Below, in pieces: positions 11,304-24,079 of a DNA stretch of 64,000 bases; within the stretch, counting starts at the first letter, position 1, and each line of letters starts with the position of its first letter. The stretch spans positions 1,488,001 through 1,552,000 of the forward strand of contig QYRS01000003.1 of assembly GCA_006503535.1 (NCBI GenBank), in the 5' to 3' direction. This DNA comes from Arthrinium phaeospermum. Taxonomy: Eukaryota; Ascomycota; Sordariomycetes; Amphisphaeriales; Apiosporaceae. Position numbers and translations under genes: made by a program. The notes beneath the pieces are model-generated. The model was given only the letters and a program-made list of their open reading frames with translations. It ran no database searches and was not told the DNA's origin.

Positions 11304-14296
11304 ATTAGGTTCAACCTTTGGTGTTCTTCAAGGTCGTCCGCACATTCATTGAATTCGTTCTTTTGTGTTATTGATCACTTCCCCTTCCGTCTCTGGAGTG
11401 CGTTAGAAGCATGTCGCTTTCCAACACGCTCGTGTCTATCCTTCAGTCATGTATTTGTTTATCATTAGTTGTTCGGCAGGGAATATACGATCGATGTGTT
11501 GTTACTTGTAGTTATGCTGCACCAAGTAAGAAATGCGTGCTTATTGAACGAAATACCTTGCATCGCGCATCAAGTTTACTTCTTGACGCGTTCACGCGAT
11601 GCAGAGTTGTTTCTAGGAACGGGCCGATGTGGCGTCCCTTTTGTGAAACCTCAAAAAACTGGTTTGCAGACGCTCCTCCCCTCCACGGAACCACGTGCCT
11701 GCTGTTGCTTGAAGGGGGGAAGGGAGGGATAGGGAGGCGGCAGTTGTCACACAAAGATGACGGCGCTGAAGTGGCGGAACCAAACTTCTGGAATCTGCTA
11801 GATCTGAGACAAAGCCGTCGCAGCGGGCTGGGAGCCACGAATGCTAAAGTGCTACACGCGTCAATCGCATCTCAGGTCTCGGTTTCTGCCAGCTTTCAAG
11901 ACATTCCCACTTGCTGGCGGCTGGCTTGCCAGCCGCATGAACCCGGCTCGCGGGAAGCCGGGTGCTGTACCGCGCGTTGTCGTAATGAAGCAGCATCATC
12001 ATCATGCTGAGTAAGGACCGACAATGTCAACAACGCAGGGTTTCTTCCATTCGTCCCGTCGTGGTGATATATTGAGCATGGGTTTCATGTGAATGTGGAA
12101 AGGTCAAACCCTCTTCAGAATTATCGTCCCTTTTCGACGTCAGAAATTAACGGGGGTCGGCGCCCATCGGTGTTCCAGGGTCTAGAGTTCGACGGACCCA
12201 AGCTTCTGATGAGCAAAAGAATTAAAGAGACGATGATCATACGCACACTAGGTTCAAGGATGCTGCAAGGTCCGAGCCACCGCTGGGAAAACGGCCCGCC
12301 GTATGTTTTATGTCATGAAGCCGGTGTATATATGAGAAAGCCATGGTTGGGATTGAATCAACATCAATAAGGATGGCCGGACCTGCCCAGCCAGTATAGT
12401 TCTATAAACCTCCTAATCGATAAACAGGGACAGAGACGCTGGCGGCTCTATACTATCATGCATGCTTGTTTATGGTTTCAGCAGCTTCGCCAAGGGTACC
12501 GGCTACTATAAATATTCTCTACCGAACATATGGGATTAATCGTCAAGCGATAGAGTTGAACCTTGTGCGTGCGTGATAACTGATATGCGTGCGAACAGGC
12601 GTTGCAGAGCAGCAGAGTGGCTTCGGCGAAGGGGACGTTGTGATGACAGGTCAGATAGTCGAGACGACACCTCCAATTGGGAGTCAGTGCGAACGATGGA
12701 GGACCCTGTGCGTTCCTGCTGGAAATAAAGCCGGCTGGCAGGCAGGAGGAGGAAGCATCTGAGATTGTTTCACGAATAGGACGATTTGATGTGTGATGCG
12801 TCGCAAGTCAGTCTGCGATTCTGTGCTGCGATGGAGGTGGGTGGATACGATATACTGATAGTATTTATATGATTGCAGGTACTCCGTAGCAATTGATCCA
12901 ATCCCGACCACCAACGCGACCGACCAGGGCCTCGGCTTATCCCACGTTTTGTGATGAAGCAAGGAACAGCAGCAGGTACCTGCACTAATGGGGGCCTCTA
13001 GGGGCTACCTGGCGCGCAGATGGGTGGTCGACCCATCTTGAGATTGGGCGCCTCCCGATTGGGACCCAGTTGTGACCCGTGTTTGATTGATTAAGAGACC
13101 ATCCCTCCACACTCCTCTCGACGCCATCTTCAGGGGAGGGGGCTAGAAGGAGGGACGCATCTTAAACCGTAGCCGGTACCAGGCGATGAAGAATCAGGTA
13201 CAGGCACAGGCACAGGCACAGGCACCGGCAGAGGATGGATGGATGGATGACGGATTGAGGTTGGCAGAAAAAAGGTAAGACATAATATAACAACTGTGCC
13301 TCTCTTTTTCTTGTCCCGTTGCCACATGCCTGGCGTCAACCTTCTCGATACAGGATCCTGAGAGGCTGACCGTTTAATTTTGAGTTGATCCCAGGAGACA
13401 GAGGGCCGCTTGCAAACTAGACTCACGCTGCCAAGTGACAAGACAACATTGAACGATTCGATTGACCGCGTAGCTACTTCATATCCGTTATGGGCGTGCA
13501 TCTGATCCCTCTCAATCTATTACTCACTTCCCATCCAGTCGGTTCAAGTATTGTTATTGGCCTTGGCCTAGTCCCTGTTTTTTTTTTCTCTCTGTCCCTT
13601 CCCTTCCCGACTTGTTCGCCCTCCCAAGATTTGCGTCCTGTCGCTTATCAGTAATTTTTTCTGGAAATTGAACGGCATCTACATTCCTTGTAATCTCTCT
13701 CATTACGGCCGGCCTTGATGGTTTCCACGCTGCGAAATAATCCCCAACATCACGCACCAACAAACCCATACAACAACTTGCAAACTGACCCGACGTTGAT
13801 TCCCCTTTGGTCCCCACTAGATTAGGTATCCCGCCCACCTCCCTTTGAAGGGTACCTGGCCTACCTGCTAGTGCATGCCGTCGAAAGATTTGAAGCCAAC
13901 AATTCAACTGCTTGCACCTCCAGCCAGTACTTTCGCTCCTTATCGTTGGTTTCGGCGGTTGCAGTTTCATACATTGCACTGCGAAACAACATCCTTCACC
14001 ACGACCCGAGCCGACCAGCCTGTCTGTCTGTCGCTCTGCCGAACCACCACCCCCAGGCAGACCCTTACGATCACGAAATACAGTATCTCCATTTATTACG
14101 ATTAATACTTCGAGGGACCGACTGCTGCGAGAAAGAGGGAGAAACAGGAGGAATACACGCGGCAGCCACTTGCTACGACCCCCCTACACACTCTTTCCGC
14201 AACCACAAGCATATCGCCTGCTCCTCCGCCACCTTATGCAATTGACCGTCTTCTCACAGTTACGGTGCGACCAACAGCTTCGGTCGCTCTAGACCA
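11304..14296. other. 3 kb intergenic / long upstream region of the DOCK gene
   Basis: Contains chance ORFs only; a forward frame at 11411-12010 has no domain-like sequence. Simple repeats sit at 13195-13250. The stretch 13560-14296 is CT/CA-rich and lacks a strong competing gene, consistent with the promoter and 5' leader of the large gene at 14297. Confidence 0.5.
13195..13250. repeat. Adjacent microsatellites: CAGGYA hexamer and GGAT tetramer
   Basis: A near-perfect hexanucleotide run (CAGGTA CAGGCA CAGGCA CAGGCA ...) from 13195 to about 13229 is followed directly by four GGAT units at 13233-13250. It is non-coding and lies about 1 kb upstream of the DOCK-family start. Confidence 0.9.
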
Positions 14297-17200
14297 ATGC
14301 CCTGGCAACCGCTGACCCGTATCGCCTTTGCTGTCGCGACATACCCATTCAGCACCCAGTCCGACAACGAGCTCCCCCTCGAGATTGGCGATGATCTCTA
14401 CATTATCGAACAGTCCCAGGACGGCCAATGGCTTCGCGGCTACTTGCTAGCACCCCCGTCCTTACTGGCGGGGTTGACAACAGCCAAGGGCCAAGCACTC
14501 GAGGCCCGCGTCTTCTCGGGCATCTTTCCGCGCAGCTGTGTTGAGATTCGCGAGGTTCTGGGCGATGGCGACGACACATCAACGGACGACAACGGGAGCT
14601 ATCTGGACAGCGACGAGACGCCCCATGTCGGGAGTGACTCGGGCAAGAGCGGCGTGGCTTCTATCGAAAAGAAGAGGACTAAACCGTATAACAAGACAAA
14701 CGGGTTGCGTTTGGAGTCGGGCGCAAGTATACGGACAGACGACCAAAATGGGTTACCGGTGGCACCATACAAGCGAGAGCCAGGGGAACCGAAGCCACCT
14801 GCGCCAGTTCCCATGCTGAAAGTCGGCGACGAGACACCCACCTCGGCCTCCGAACCCCTGATCGACGAGATTGCCTCCTGTTTGCGCGAGTGGCATTCGA
14901 AGAACCTCCACGAGCTGCTTCTTGCGCGCGAGTACTCCACGCTGGAGAAGCTCTCCCAGTTAATACATGGGCTGGACTTCTCCCGCCGCCAGTTCCTGCA
15001 TAATGTGCTGACTGCGCACGAATACAACGATTTACGCGAGAAGACAGTCTGGGATCTCGTCAAGGGAAACAAGCTTTGTGGAGGAGAGGTCATTGTTCGA
15101 GATCCCGCCCAGGGCGGGCGTGTCCTGACGGGCGACGACTCGGTGGTCGATATCACGAGATTACAGTCCCTGATGAGCTTACTAGATGAGCCGCCCAAGC
15201 CTCATGTCGAGTTGACTGCCCTGCACCACCTGCTTGTCGATGTCAAGACTTTCTCCGGCTCGGCCAGCGAGGCAACCACATTGGCGGTGTACCTGGTCAG
15301 CAAACCGCTGGGCGGTTTCCCGACAGCATTGTCGGAAAGCTACATTGTCGATGTCCCACCTGGCGGAACCATGAGCCAGATGGCCAAATCGTCACAGATG
15401 CGCACCCTTTTCACCGATTTGACGTCAACCGACATTGGCGACGCTTCCTCGGCGGACACGGAGCTGTATCTGGTGATCAAGGTTCGCGCGGCCCATCAGA
15501 TCGCTGTCGGCAAGCCTATGTCGCGATCTGGTACAGCGCCGCTTGCCATGACCAACAACAACAAAGATAAGCCACCTTCAACCAGTGCAACCAAGTCTTC
15601 TAGGAGGAGTTTGATGTGGGGTTCTACAAGGTCGGCTTTCTCGAGGGGAGGACCGCGACTCGATGCCCTCTCTGAGCAGCCGGAAGAACAGCGACCGGCG
15701 ACTGCGTCGGCAGACAGCCAAGACGGAGGCCGTGACCGTGCACCCAGCTCATCGGGATCAAGACCCCCTCGTTCTTCGTCGGATGCCTCACAAACGACAC
15801 ATCTCACAGCCGACCGATTAGTGGGCATGGGAGTACTAAAGCTGAACCAGATCATGAAGCATACTGAGGAGACGGAACATCTCATCAGTGTTTGGGCGCC
15901 ATCTACAAATCTTACCCCTGAAAAGGTCGACCACGACGAGGGCTGGGATGAGCTCATCATCCACCTTTTAGACAGCAAATCTGGACAATTTGAAAAGTCG
16001 AAGAGGGCGGAACGCCTCCAAATCCACCTGAGGCCATTTGATAATCCTGATGCCGATGCGCTCATCAAAGCGACGCCAACTCAGCTTTCTGGTGTTACCA
16101 AGACAAGCAAGTTGGGGTTTGCCGGTGCGCCAACAAAGCCAAGATCTGATATTTATGTGACTATCAACCAGGCTTTTCTTTCCCGGCAAAATCTGATATC
16201 GCGATTCGGAGGCAGCGCGACTTCCATACCAACCCACATGACCGGCGTCAATTTGATGGTCACCATGGAGGTGCGCCGCAAGTCAGGCGAACGGATAGAA
16301 ACCTGCATTTTTGCATCCTCAAACGGCGAACCTGTCACCACCTGGAAGTCATACGCTGTAGAGCGTGGCGAAGCCTGGAATCAGACACTGAGACTATCAC
16401 TCGAGCCCGAGGACGTCACGAATGCGCACCTTGTCATGACTATCACAGACCTCCCGAATGTGCCATTTGCAGTTGCCTACATTCCCTTGTGGGAGCAACA
16501 AGCTTTCATCAAAGACGGCCCACACTCTCTCTTGTTGTACAAGCTCGACGAGAACACGCAAACAGCACAACCAGGGGTCTCAGGTAGGGGCGGCTACCTT
16601 TCGTTGCCCTGGAGTACCAGGGGCGAAGCAAGCGATGTTACAGGCCCTCTTGCGGCTCTTCGGCTGGAGACATATCTCTGCAGCACCAAATTTTCGCAAG
16701 ATCGAATTGTTCTTGGGCTCTTGAGGTGGAAGGAACAGCCCAAGGAAGACATACCCGGTCTGCTCAAGCAGCTTATATTTGTTCCCGAGATCGAGGTTGT
16801 CAAACTGCTCAGCGATGTTCTCGATGCCCTGTTTGGTACCCTAGTCGAGTACCAAGGCCAAGACGAGTTCGAAGATCTCGTCTTCACTGCACTCGTTCGG
16901 GTTCTGGGCATTGTTCACGATCGTCGGTTCAATTTGGGCCCTCTGGTGGATCACTACGCCGAAAACAGATTCAATTACCCCTTTGCGACACCGTGCTTGG
17001 TCAGATCCTTTACGCGGCTACTTTCAAATCCTACGGACCCGGAAACCGCGAGGAAACTACGCGCGACACTGAAGGTGATCCGCCACATCCTCAAATTTAT
17101 CACACACGGCAGGGGTCAGCAAAAGGCCAAGGAGGCAGGCATTGGCATTACAAGTACCAGTCCTGGCTTCACGAGGCATTTGCAGACCATTTTCAAAGCA

Positions 17201-20200
17201 CTCGACTCCATGATGCGGAGCACCGCTCCGGTCCTGGTAGGCAGCCAAACACTAGCTGTCCAGCACTTCCACTCTTGGTTGCCCGAATTGACAGGCCTGC
17301 TTACTACTGAAGAGATTTTGCATATTGCAATCGACTTTATGGACTCGTGTTCAAACGTCAAGGGAAAATTGGTGCTTTATAAGCTGATATTGATCATCAA
17401 CTACTCTAAACTGGATCTCTTCTCGCACCCAGATCAACGGGCAGCCCTGAGTGCAAATACCGTCCGGTGGATCTCGCCCCATTGGGGCCAGGCAGATGAG
17501 GTGAATGATCAATGGAAAGAGCAAGTGCGACTATGCTGTTCGGTTCTGGCAAGTCAAATCGACTACTTGGGAACTGAGATTCCTGATTACATTCCGAAAA
17601 TCCTGGACTCCTATATCGCTATTCAGCAGACGGAACTCAAGCCCAAGTCTCGACTTTCACTGCTGTTCCCGTCCTCGTATCCATTCCCGAGCAAACCCAT
17701 TACAGAAAAGGTCTCTTTCGATGAGGCTTTGATCGAACTTTCTGCAGTATTATCGGCCATCTCGAACTCGCCTAGTGGAATGCAGCTAGAACTGGCTGAT
17801 GATGACCTTGGCTTGCTCATTGACAAGTCGCTCCATGTTCACATGAGCATCCTTCAGGGCGAAGCTTTCCCTGCGACATGGCTGAGTATTCACATTTTCC
17901 ACCACAAGTCAACGATGAAGATACTCCAGTATCTCTCCGGCATCCTGCTCGAGTCTTTTCTCCCACACCCCGATGAAGCAGAAGGCTTCAGCACTGAGTT
18001 GTGGAAGATGTTCTTCACCACTCTGTTGAAACTCGTGGGAAGCGGTTGCCTGGCCCTCGAGATCTTCCCGGAGCAGAAACGCAGAGCGGTCTGGAAGATA
18101 GCTGGTGACGTGAGAGTCGACGGTGCAGATCTGCTCCGGCGAACTTGGGAGGCAATTGGCTGGGAGGCGACTGCCGACGAGCGGTCCAAATACGGCCTAG
18201 TAAGAATGGGCGGCTACCAAGTCCAATACGTCCCTGGCCTTGTTGGGCCCATCGTCGAGCTATGCTTAAGTGTGCACGAAGGTTTGCGGAAGATGGCGGT
18301 CGAGGTCCTGCATACGATGATCGTCAGTGAATGGACCCTCAGCGAGGATCTGTCCGCTATTCAGACAGAGCTGATCGACCATTTGGATCTTTACTTCAAG
18401 GACAAGCAGATGACGGAGAGTATTCTCCAGAAGCTCTTCATTGGCGAGCTGCTGCAGCGGTCTCAACCTTTGCAGGAAACCGAAAACGAACTTTACACCG
18501 CCCTGCTTGAGATGATCGGTACGGTTGAGGAATTCCTGGATCTTCTTGTCGCAGTCCATAGCGGCGAGGCCACTGGTGCAGCTTCCCAGCTCATCAACCG
18601 CTTGCGGCTCATGGAATTCTTGCGTGACATGCAGAAGGAAGAAATCTTCATCCGCTATGTGCACCAGTTGGCCACGCTGCAAGCAGATGCGAGAAACCAT
18701 GCTGAAGCCGGCTTGGCTCTGCGCCTACATGCGGACCTGTACGAGTGGAACCCGGTCAAGATGGCCCCTGCCCTCCATGATCCAGAACTTCCGGGCCAAA
18801 CTCATTTCGAGCGTAAGGAGCGTATCTACTTCGACATGATCAAGCACTTTGAGGACGGAGATGCGTGGAGTAGCGCACTGGCCGCTTACAAGGAGCTTCA
18901 AGACCAGTATGAGAACAACATCTATGACTTCGCCAAGCTCGCACGCACGGAAAGGGCAATCGCTACGATCTACGAAAGCCTGGCGAAGAGCGACAGACTG
19001 GTGCCTAAGTACTTCAAAGTTGTGTTCAGGGGTCTTGGATTCCCACCCACTATGCGGGCAAAGGAATACATCTACGAAGGCTGGGCTGCTGAAAGGACAT
19101 CAGCATTCACGGACCGCATGCAGGAACAATTCCAGTCTGCTCAGATACTCACCTCCGGGGATGTGGACAACGATGCCGAGGGCCAATATCTGGTTATTTC
19201 GGCCGTGAGCCCATATCGAGATCTTAACCATCATGTCTTCCAGCGAGCTAGAGTCCCGCAAGCCATCCGGGATTATCTGCTTTCAGCTCACCCACAGACT
19301 TTCTCGGTCTCTTCCAAGCGCAGCACTTCGGGTCCTGTAACTGAACACTACGCGGAGAAGGCGGTTTATACCACAGCGGAACCGTTCCCTACCATTTTGC
19401 GCCGTAGCGAGATTGTTGAGATACAGGAGATCCGCCTTACTGCCAAGGAGACTGCCCTCGAGCGCATCGTACGAAAGACGCAAGAAATGACCGCCGTCGA
19501 GAAGAGATTGGCTTCCGAGGACGACAACGAACTGGCTCGGCTCTTGGTCGATGCTATCGCCATTTCCACTAACCCCACCTCGGATAACAGCGTTGTGCGA
19601 TACCGCGAACTGCTACCCAAGCCGGAACCGGATGAGGACGAAGATGAGATAGAACTGGATGCCCAGGAAACCGCGATCAAGATGGCCTTGATTGACCATG
19701 CCATCATGATCAAGAGATGCCTCGCAAGCTTCTCCCGCAGCTCGAACAGGATCTTAGCCAAAGGATATGAAGATCTTCATACGCGTACGTTGGACCCTAC
19801 CGGATGAGAGGAGAACACCCATTGTGAACACGGCTGACTTTCCGCAGCTTTCGAGTTGACCTTTGCCCCTGAGCTTGAGATCCTAAGTCCGCCTCGGCCG
19901 GCGCGTGACCCCATGTCATCAACCCCATCGCCGATATGGCAAAGATCGTCCCCAACCACCGAGACATCGCCTGGTGGCCAGGCGTTTGCAGCTGGGCTGA
20001 ATACTAACAATGCGACGGTCGAAGAGGCTTCTGCCGTACAACCCATCTCGGTGAAGCAGCGCGGGACTCGTCTCAGCTTCCTCGGTGGCAAGCGCAAAAG
20101 CTCGGTTAGAGAATTGAACAGCGACAGCGCACTCTCGAGTGGGGAAACCGAGTCCGATGGCCTGAGCAGCAGCAGGGGCAAGGAGGGAGGAAACCGGATG

Positions 20201-20464
20201 AGTTTCTTCCGCGCGCCGACAAGCGATGGCGGTACAGGCAACAACGTGCACAACTCGCCGCAGGGTGAAGTAGTCACGGCGGATTGGGCGCAAAGCACGG
20301 ACCGCAAGAGCAGCGACGTGGTGGACGTCTATGACCACAACGATGAGAAGCCGTTTGGCGGCCCGAAGCTAGGGAGTGTGCGGAAACGACTCAGCATGCT
20401 CCGGCTTGGCGGGAAGTGGCCTCACAAGGCCCACGGGCCGATGGGAGGCGTCGACGAAGAATAA
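14297..20464 (+). CDS. DOCK-family guanine nucleotide exchange factor (SH3-DHR1-DHR2)
   Basis: Two exons, 14297-19784 and 19848-20464, 63-nt intron (GTACGT...CAG); 2034 aa. Residues ~8-78 form an SH3 domain (ATYPFSTQSDNELPLEIGDD). A disordered, Ser-rich stretch lies near 430-500. The C2-like DHR1 is at ~616-790 (RSDIYVTINQAFLSRQN). The long helical middle leads to DHR2 at ~1465-1830 (AEAGLALRLHADLYEW, ending IMIKRCLASFSRSSNRIL). The last ~200 residues are Ser/Arg-rich tail. Known role of the family: DHR1 binds phosphoinositides at the membrane and DHR2 loads GTP onto Rac/Cdc42-type GTPases, organising actin and polarity; the SH3 usually contacts the helical region or an ELMO partner. The fungal target GTPase cannot be told from this sequence. 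The intron fuses the two frames into the conserved run LHTPFELTFAPELE. Confidence 0.93.
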
Positions 20465-22564
20465 TGACGGCGGCCGACACGATCGTCCATCCAGACAGAC
20501 ATAGCCGGTCGGCATGTTGTTTCTGCGCACTTTACACACTTCACACATTCCGAGGAATGAAAAGAAATAGGGGGATCTAGGTGTTCTGGATATGATGGAA
20601 CGAGGAGGAGGGAGGTATCAGGATCGCTCGCATCTTCTTTTTTCTATCTTGCGTGGCCGGGAGCGTTTTTTTGTCTGCTTTTTTCCCACATTGATTCCCA
20701 AACTGCATCGCAAAGTCTTCCCTTTTGTTTTTTTTTTTTTGTCCTACTTCTCTTCTGCTTCCCACAAGCTCTATTCCCATGTTCTGCGTCATGTGTGCGT
20801 ATGTATGTTGTGTGCACGCGGCAAGCGAACCGAGCAAAACGTTCTTCTTGTACAAAAATGGCATTTTGTTCCTTCTAGGGAGAGAAAGAGAGAGACGGAA
20901 AGGGGAAGGGGGACTTGGGATTATACCACTATTTTTTATATTTTTATATATATACCTCACATAGCCAAGTCTGGAGGAGGAAAGGGGTTGGCTGGCAGTT
21001 GTGTGGCTCTCGGCCGGCAACAATGAATAGGAGGACGGCTAGATGCCGGGGAACAGTGGAAGGCAGGAGAAGAGAGGGGTTGCTCGAGTTTTGGCTTTGC
21101 AGCATATGTACAACGTATAAATCATCATGACTGCTGTCATGGCCATATCATTCAAAGTATAGCGGGCGAAGTTTGTTTCTCGGGCGAGTAGGAGCAAGCT
21201 CAGTCACACACTTTACAAAACAGATACACAACACAAAGAAAGTCGGTCTACAGAGTATTGCCATGTCTGATCGTTTGTTGCTGGAGGAGGCAGGGGAGGG
21301 GATTTCGCTCCCTCCCTCCTCTCTCCGCACATAGAAAGTTACAGAGTTGCAGGCTGTTCTAATGGGCTGCCGATCACTCCCGATCACCGCGGGACGGGAG
21401 GTGCTGATTGGTGCGACAATTGACCCTGCAATTCCTACCCGTCCCGTGGTGTGTTTTGTCTAAATGCATATGCACCTATTTGACAGGTATCAACATCGTC
21501 CTTTGCGAGCTAATGTGATGAGATCAGTGGTGTTGTTTGATAGTATGGTCAATCGAGCAATCAATTGATTGATTTGTTCAACTCGCAGGTGTTTCTCTGT
21601 TCATTCAGTCTTATGCAGGCAGCAATGGACATAAGTGCTTGCAGGCAACACTTGGCAGGCACGTTCCTTCTTCCTATGCTAAGACCCTGAGCAAGCAAGC
21701 ACCTTGATAGACCCCTGACATTGGAGATTTGGTTCCTTCCCCATCTAGCATGCAGCCCAGTCACTCCGCCAAGCGGCTAAGGATTCCCCCAGATGCCCGC
21801 TCCCCCCTCCTTGCTCCTCCTTGCTCCTCCCCCCGTACAATCGAATCGAAAGCCCTTCTCGGCATCGGACCCTTCTAATTAGCTTACCTGGTCGCACTCC
21901 ACGTGGGGCCCGGCCTGGCAGCCTGGATTTGTCGACGGCCTGTTTCATTGCTTTCACGAATTCAGCCTGTAGGATTGCGGCCAGTCGAAGCCCGTATAAG
22001 TAGCCGGTTCTCCCAGGCTTGGCACGCTCGCCCTCGACGCATGTGGTTGGGCCGGAGGCATATGATCCCCAACCTAGCCAAAGCTTGATGGGGGAATGGA
22101 TTCCTGCCCTGCCAAGCGGCCGCCCGTACAAGTAGACGGTAATCGACAAGACGATACGTCAGCTACATACCAAACTAATGTGCGTCTCAAGTAAACGGAC
22201 GGCTAGAAACCAACTCCAATTCCCTCCCTCCGTCTTTCCCGTTTCTGTTGGGTTTTTGTTTTCATTTGCCCTGGATATTTCGTTTCGTCCCGTCTACTGT
22301 CGTTGTTCTCCTAGGAGGTCAAATGTGAAATCCTACGCAAAGTCAGAGAGCATAGCATCTTTCATCCCGGGCAATTGAACTCACGGAATATACCCATTCA
22401 CTCGCTCGCCCATTGCCCGCTGCCCGTCTCTATCAATCTATATTGCACAACAGCCACCCGCGCGCCACCCAAGTTGCTCTGCGGCGGCCATCTACCGAGC
22501 CCCCACCCCCCACCGGCCATGTTGTTGTTGCTGCTGCTGCTCCGCTAGTGTTATTGCATTGGTC
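20465..22564. other. 2.1 kb intergenic: DOCK 3' flank and glycosyltransferase upstream region
   Basis: 20465-21130 is T-rich, with a 13-T run at 20728-20740, and looks like 3' flank. A short direct repeat (CTCCTTGCT, two copies) lies at about 21807-21830. An imperfect 16-bp motif (CCCGTAYAAGTAGMCG) occurs near 21992 and 22126. Chance ORFs only, apart from the uORF at 22519. Confidence 0.5.
22519..22548 (+). promoter_or_regulatory. Poly-leucine uORF just upstream of the glycosyltransferase
   Basis: ATG followed by TTG TTG TTG CTG CTG CTG CTC CGC TAG encodes Met, seven Leu, Arg, stop. It ends 16 nt before the main ATG at 22565. If transcribed in the leader, it would restrict initiation at the main start; 16 nt leaves little room for reinitiation. 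Confidence 0.5.
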
Positions 22565-24079
22565 ATGTTGGTGAGACATTTCCCGGGCCGGCTCGTCTCA
22601 ATGCTGTCCCGGTACCTGGCCGTGATTCTGGCGGCCCTGCTCGTATTTTACGTCGTGCGCGAGCCCATCAACAAAACCGTCTCGCATCTCCACGGCCACC
22701 GTGATGCTGCGGCAGCTGCAGGTGGTGCCTCCAACAATGTCAAGGCAGGGCCCAAGGTTCTTCCCTTCGCCGGGCCCGGGGCGGCGACCAACACAGAGGG
22801 TCAGATTCCCATGGTGGAGGAGTTTCCTCCATACAACAAAGTGTATAAGCCCGAGCCCGAAAAGTTCGAGGCGATCCAGGACCCCTTCCCGTGGTTGACG
22901 CACAACAGCAAGATGCCGCCGGTGCTCGACAACAACCTGCCCCCGGAACCGCATGTCCCTGAGCCCACACCCCTTTTCATCGGCTTCACGAGAAACTGGC
23001 CCATGCTGCTCCAGTGCGTGTCCAGCTACATCGCCGCCGGGTGGCCCCCTGCCGACATTTACATTGTCGAGAACACGGGCACTTTCCGATCCAACAAGGA
23101 CGAGGAGTTGTCGTTGCAAAACCCCTTTTTCATGAACCACACCCAACTAAACATACTCGGCGTCCATATTCTCCAAACGCCAGCCCTGCTCAGCTTCTCC
23201 CAACTTCAGAACTACTTCTTGCATACGGCCCTTCAGCGCGGCTGGCCGCACTTCTTCTGGAGCCACCAGGACGTGTTAGTCTTCTCCGACGAGGAGGTAC
23301 GCAAGAAGGACCGCGACCATGATCACGACCACGACCCCTATGCGACCCTCTACGAGCGCGCCGTGGGTCTCATGCGCTACCTAGGCGGCGAGGACAAGCC
23401 GCCGTGGGCCACACACTTCTTCGCCTACGACCACCTCACGCTGGTTAACCGCGACGCCTACATCGAAGTCGGCGCCTGGGACACGCACATTCCCTTCTAC
23501 GCGAGCGACTGTGACATGTACCTACGTCTGCACTGGGCGGGCTACTGGCAGCCGCAGAGCGAAGCAGGCCTCATCTTCGATGTCTCGGCGCCCCTCGATG
23601 ACGTGGGCGCCCTGTTCCGCTTCCCCGGCACCCACGCCACCTTCGCGGGCGGCCAGACAGGCCTCGACCCAGGTCACGCCATGTATGAGGCCGAGCTCGA
23701 GCGGGAGCGCGACCTGTCGGCTTGGGTCGACCGCGAGGGCGAGACATTCCAGCACCTCGTCCACGTCGCCCAGCGCATGCAGGACGCCAAGTGGGCCGAG
23801 CAGGGCGTCTTCCGCAACACCTGGCAGGCTCGCCAGCGCGGCGGCCACGAGGAGCCCTTTTACCGCGACCCCGACGGCTTCTCAGCCGGCCTCGATACCA
23901 TGATTGAGGCCGGCCGGCGCGTCTTCGCTGACAAGTGGGGACACCGCGGCTGCGACCTGCTGGACCTCGGGATCGAGGTCGAGGACGCGTGGCGCTTGCA
24001 GCGCGACTGGGACATCAGCGAGGGTCCCGGCAGCGAAGGCGGATCCTGGGGCAAGGATTGGATGGGAGGTGGCGATTAA
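22565..24079 (+). CDS. Putative type II membrane glycosyltransferase (GT-A-like fold)
   Basis: Intronless, 504 aa. The N-terminus is a short basic tail (MLVRHFPGR) followed by a signal anchor at about residues 15-31 (YLAVILAALLVFYVV), the usual Golgi type II layout. The lumenal part opens with FIGFTRNWPMLLQCVSSYI and IYIVENTG, typical of a nucleotide-sugar Rossmann-like half. Two acidic motifs follow: WSHQDVLVFSDEE and YASDCDMYLRLHWAGY, the latter a DxD-type site for metal and sugar nucleotide. The donor and acceptor sugars are not predictable. A His/Asp run (DRDHDHDHDP) follows the first acidic motif. The first in-frame ATG is 22565, with a CG-rich leader and a uORF just before it. High GC at third positions throughout argues for real coding. 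Confidence 0.8.
   Translation: MLVRHFPGRLVSMLSRYLAVILAALLVFYVVREPINKTVSHLHGHRDAAAAAGGASNNVKAGPKVLPFAGPGAATNTEGQIPMVEEFPPYNKVYKPEPEKFEAIQDPFPWLTHNSKMPPVLDNNLPPEPHVPEPTPLFIGFTRNWPMLLQCVSSYIAAGWPPADIYIVENTGTFRSNKDEELSLQNPFFMNHTQLNILGVHILQTPALLSFSQLQNYFLHTALQRGWPHFFWSHQDVLVFSDEEVRKKDRDHDHDHDPYATLYERAVGLMRYLGGEDKPPWATHFFAYDHLTLVNRDAYIEVGAWDTHIPFYASDCDMYLRLHWAGYWQPQSEAGLIFDVSAPLDDVGALFRFPGTHATFAGGQTGLDPGHAMYEAELERERDLSAWVDREGETFQHLVHVAQRMQDAKWAEQGVFRNTWQARQRGGHEEPFYRDPDGFSAGLDTMIEAGRRVFADKWGHRGCDLLDLGIEVEDAWRLQRDWDISEGPGSEGGSWGKDWMGGGD

Noticed and set aside
11411..12010. Forward 199-aa ORF
   Set aside because: Low-complexity, no domain pattern, no consistent codon bias; lies in intergenic DNA.
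15496..16068. Antisense ORF of 190 aa inside the DOCK gene
   Set aside because: Shadow of the conserved coding strand, with Ser/Arg-rich antisense composition.
21745..22149. 134-aa minus-strand ORF upstream of the glycosyltransferase
   Set aside because: Gly/Arg-rich chance ORF over short direct repeats; no ATG context or domain.
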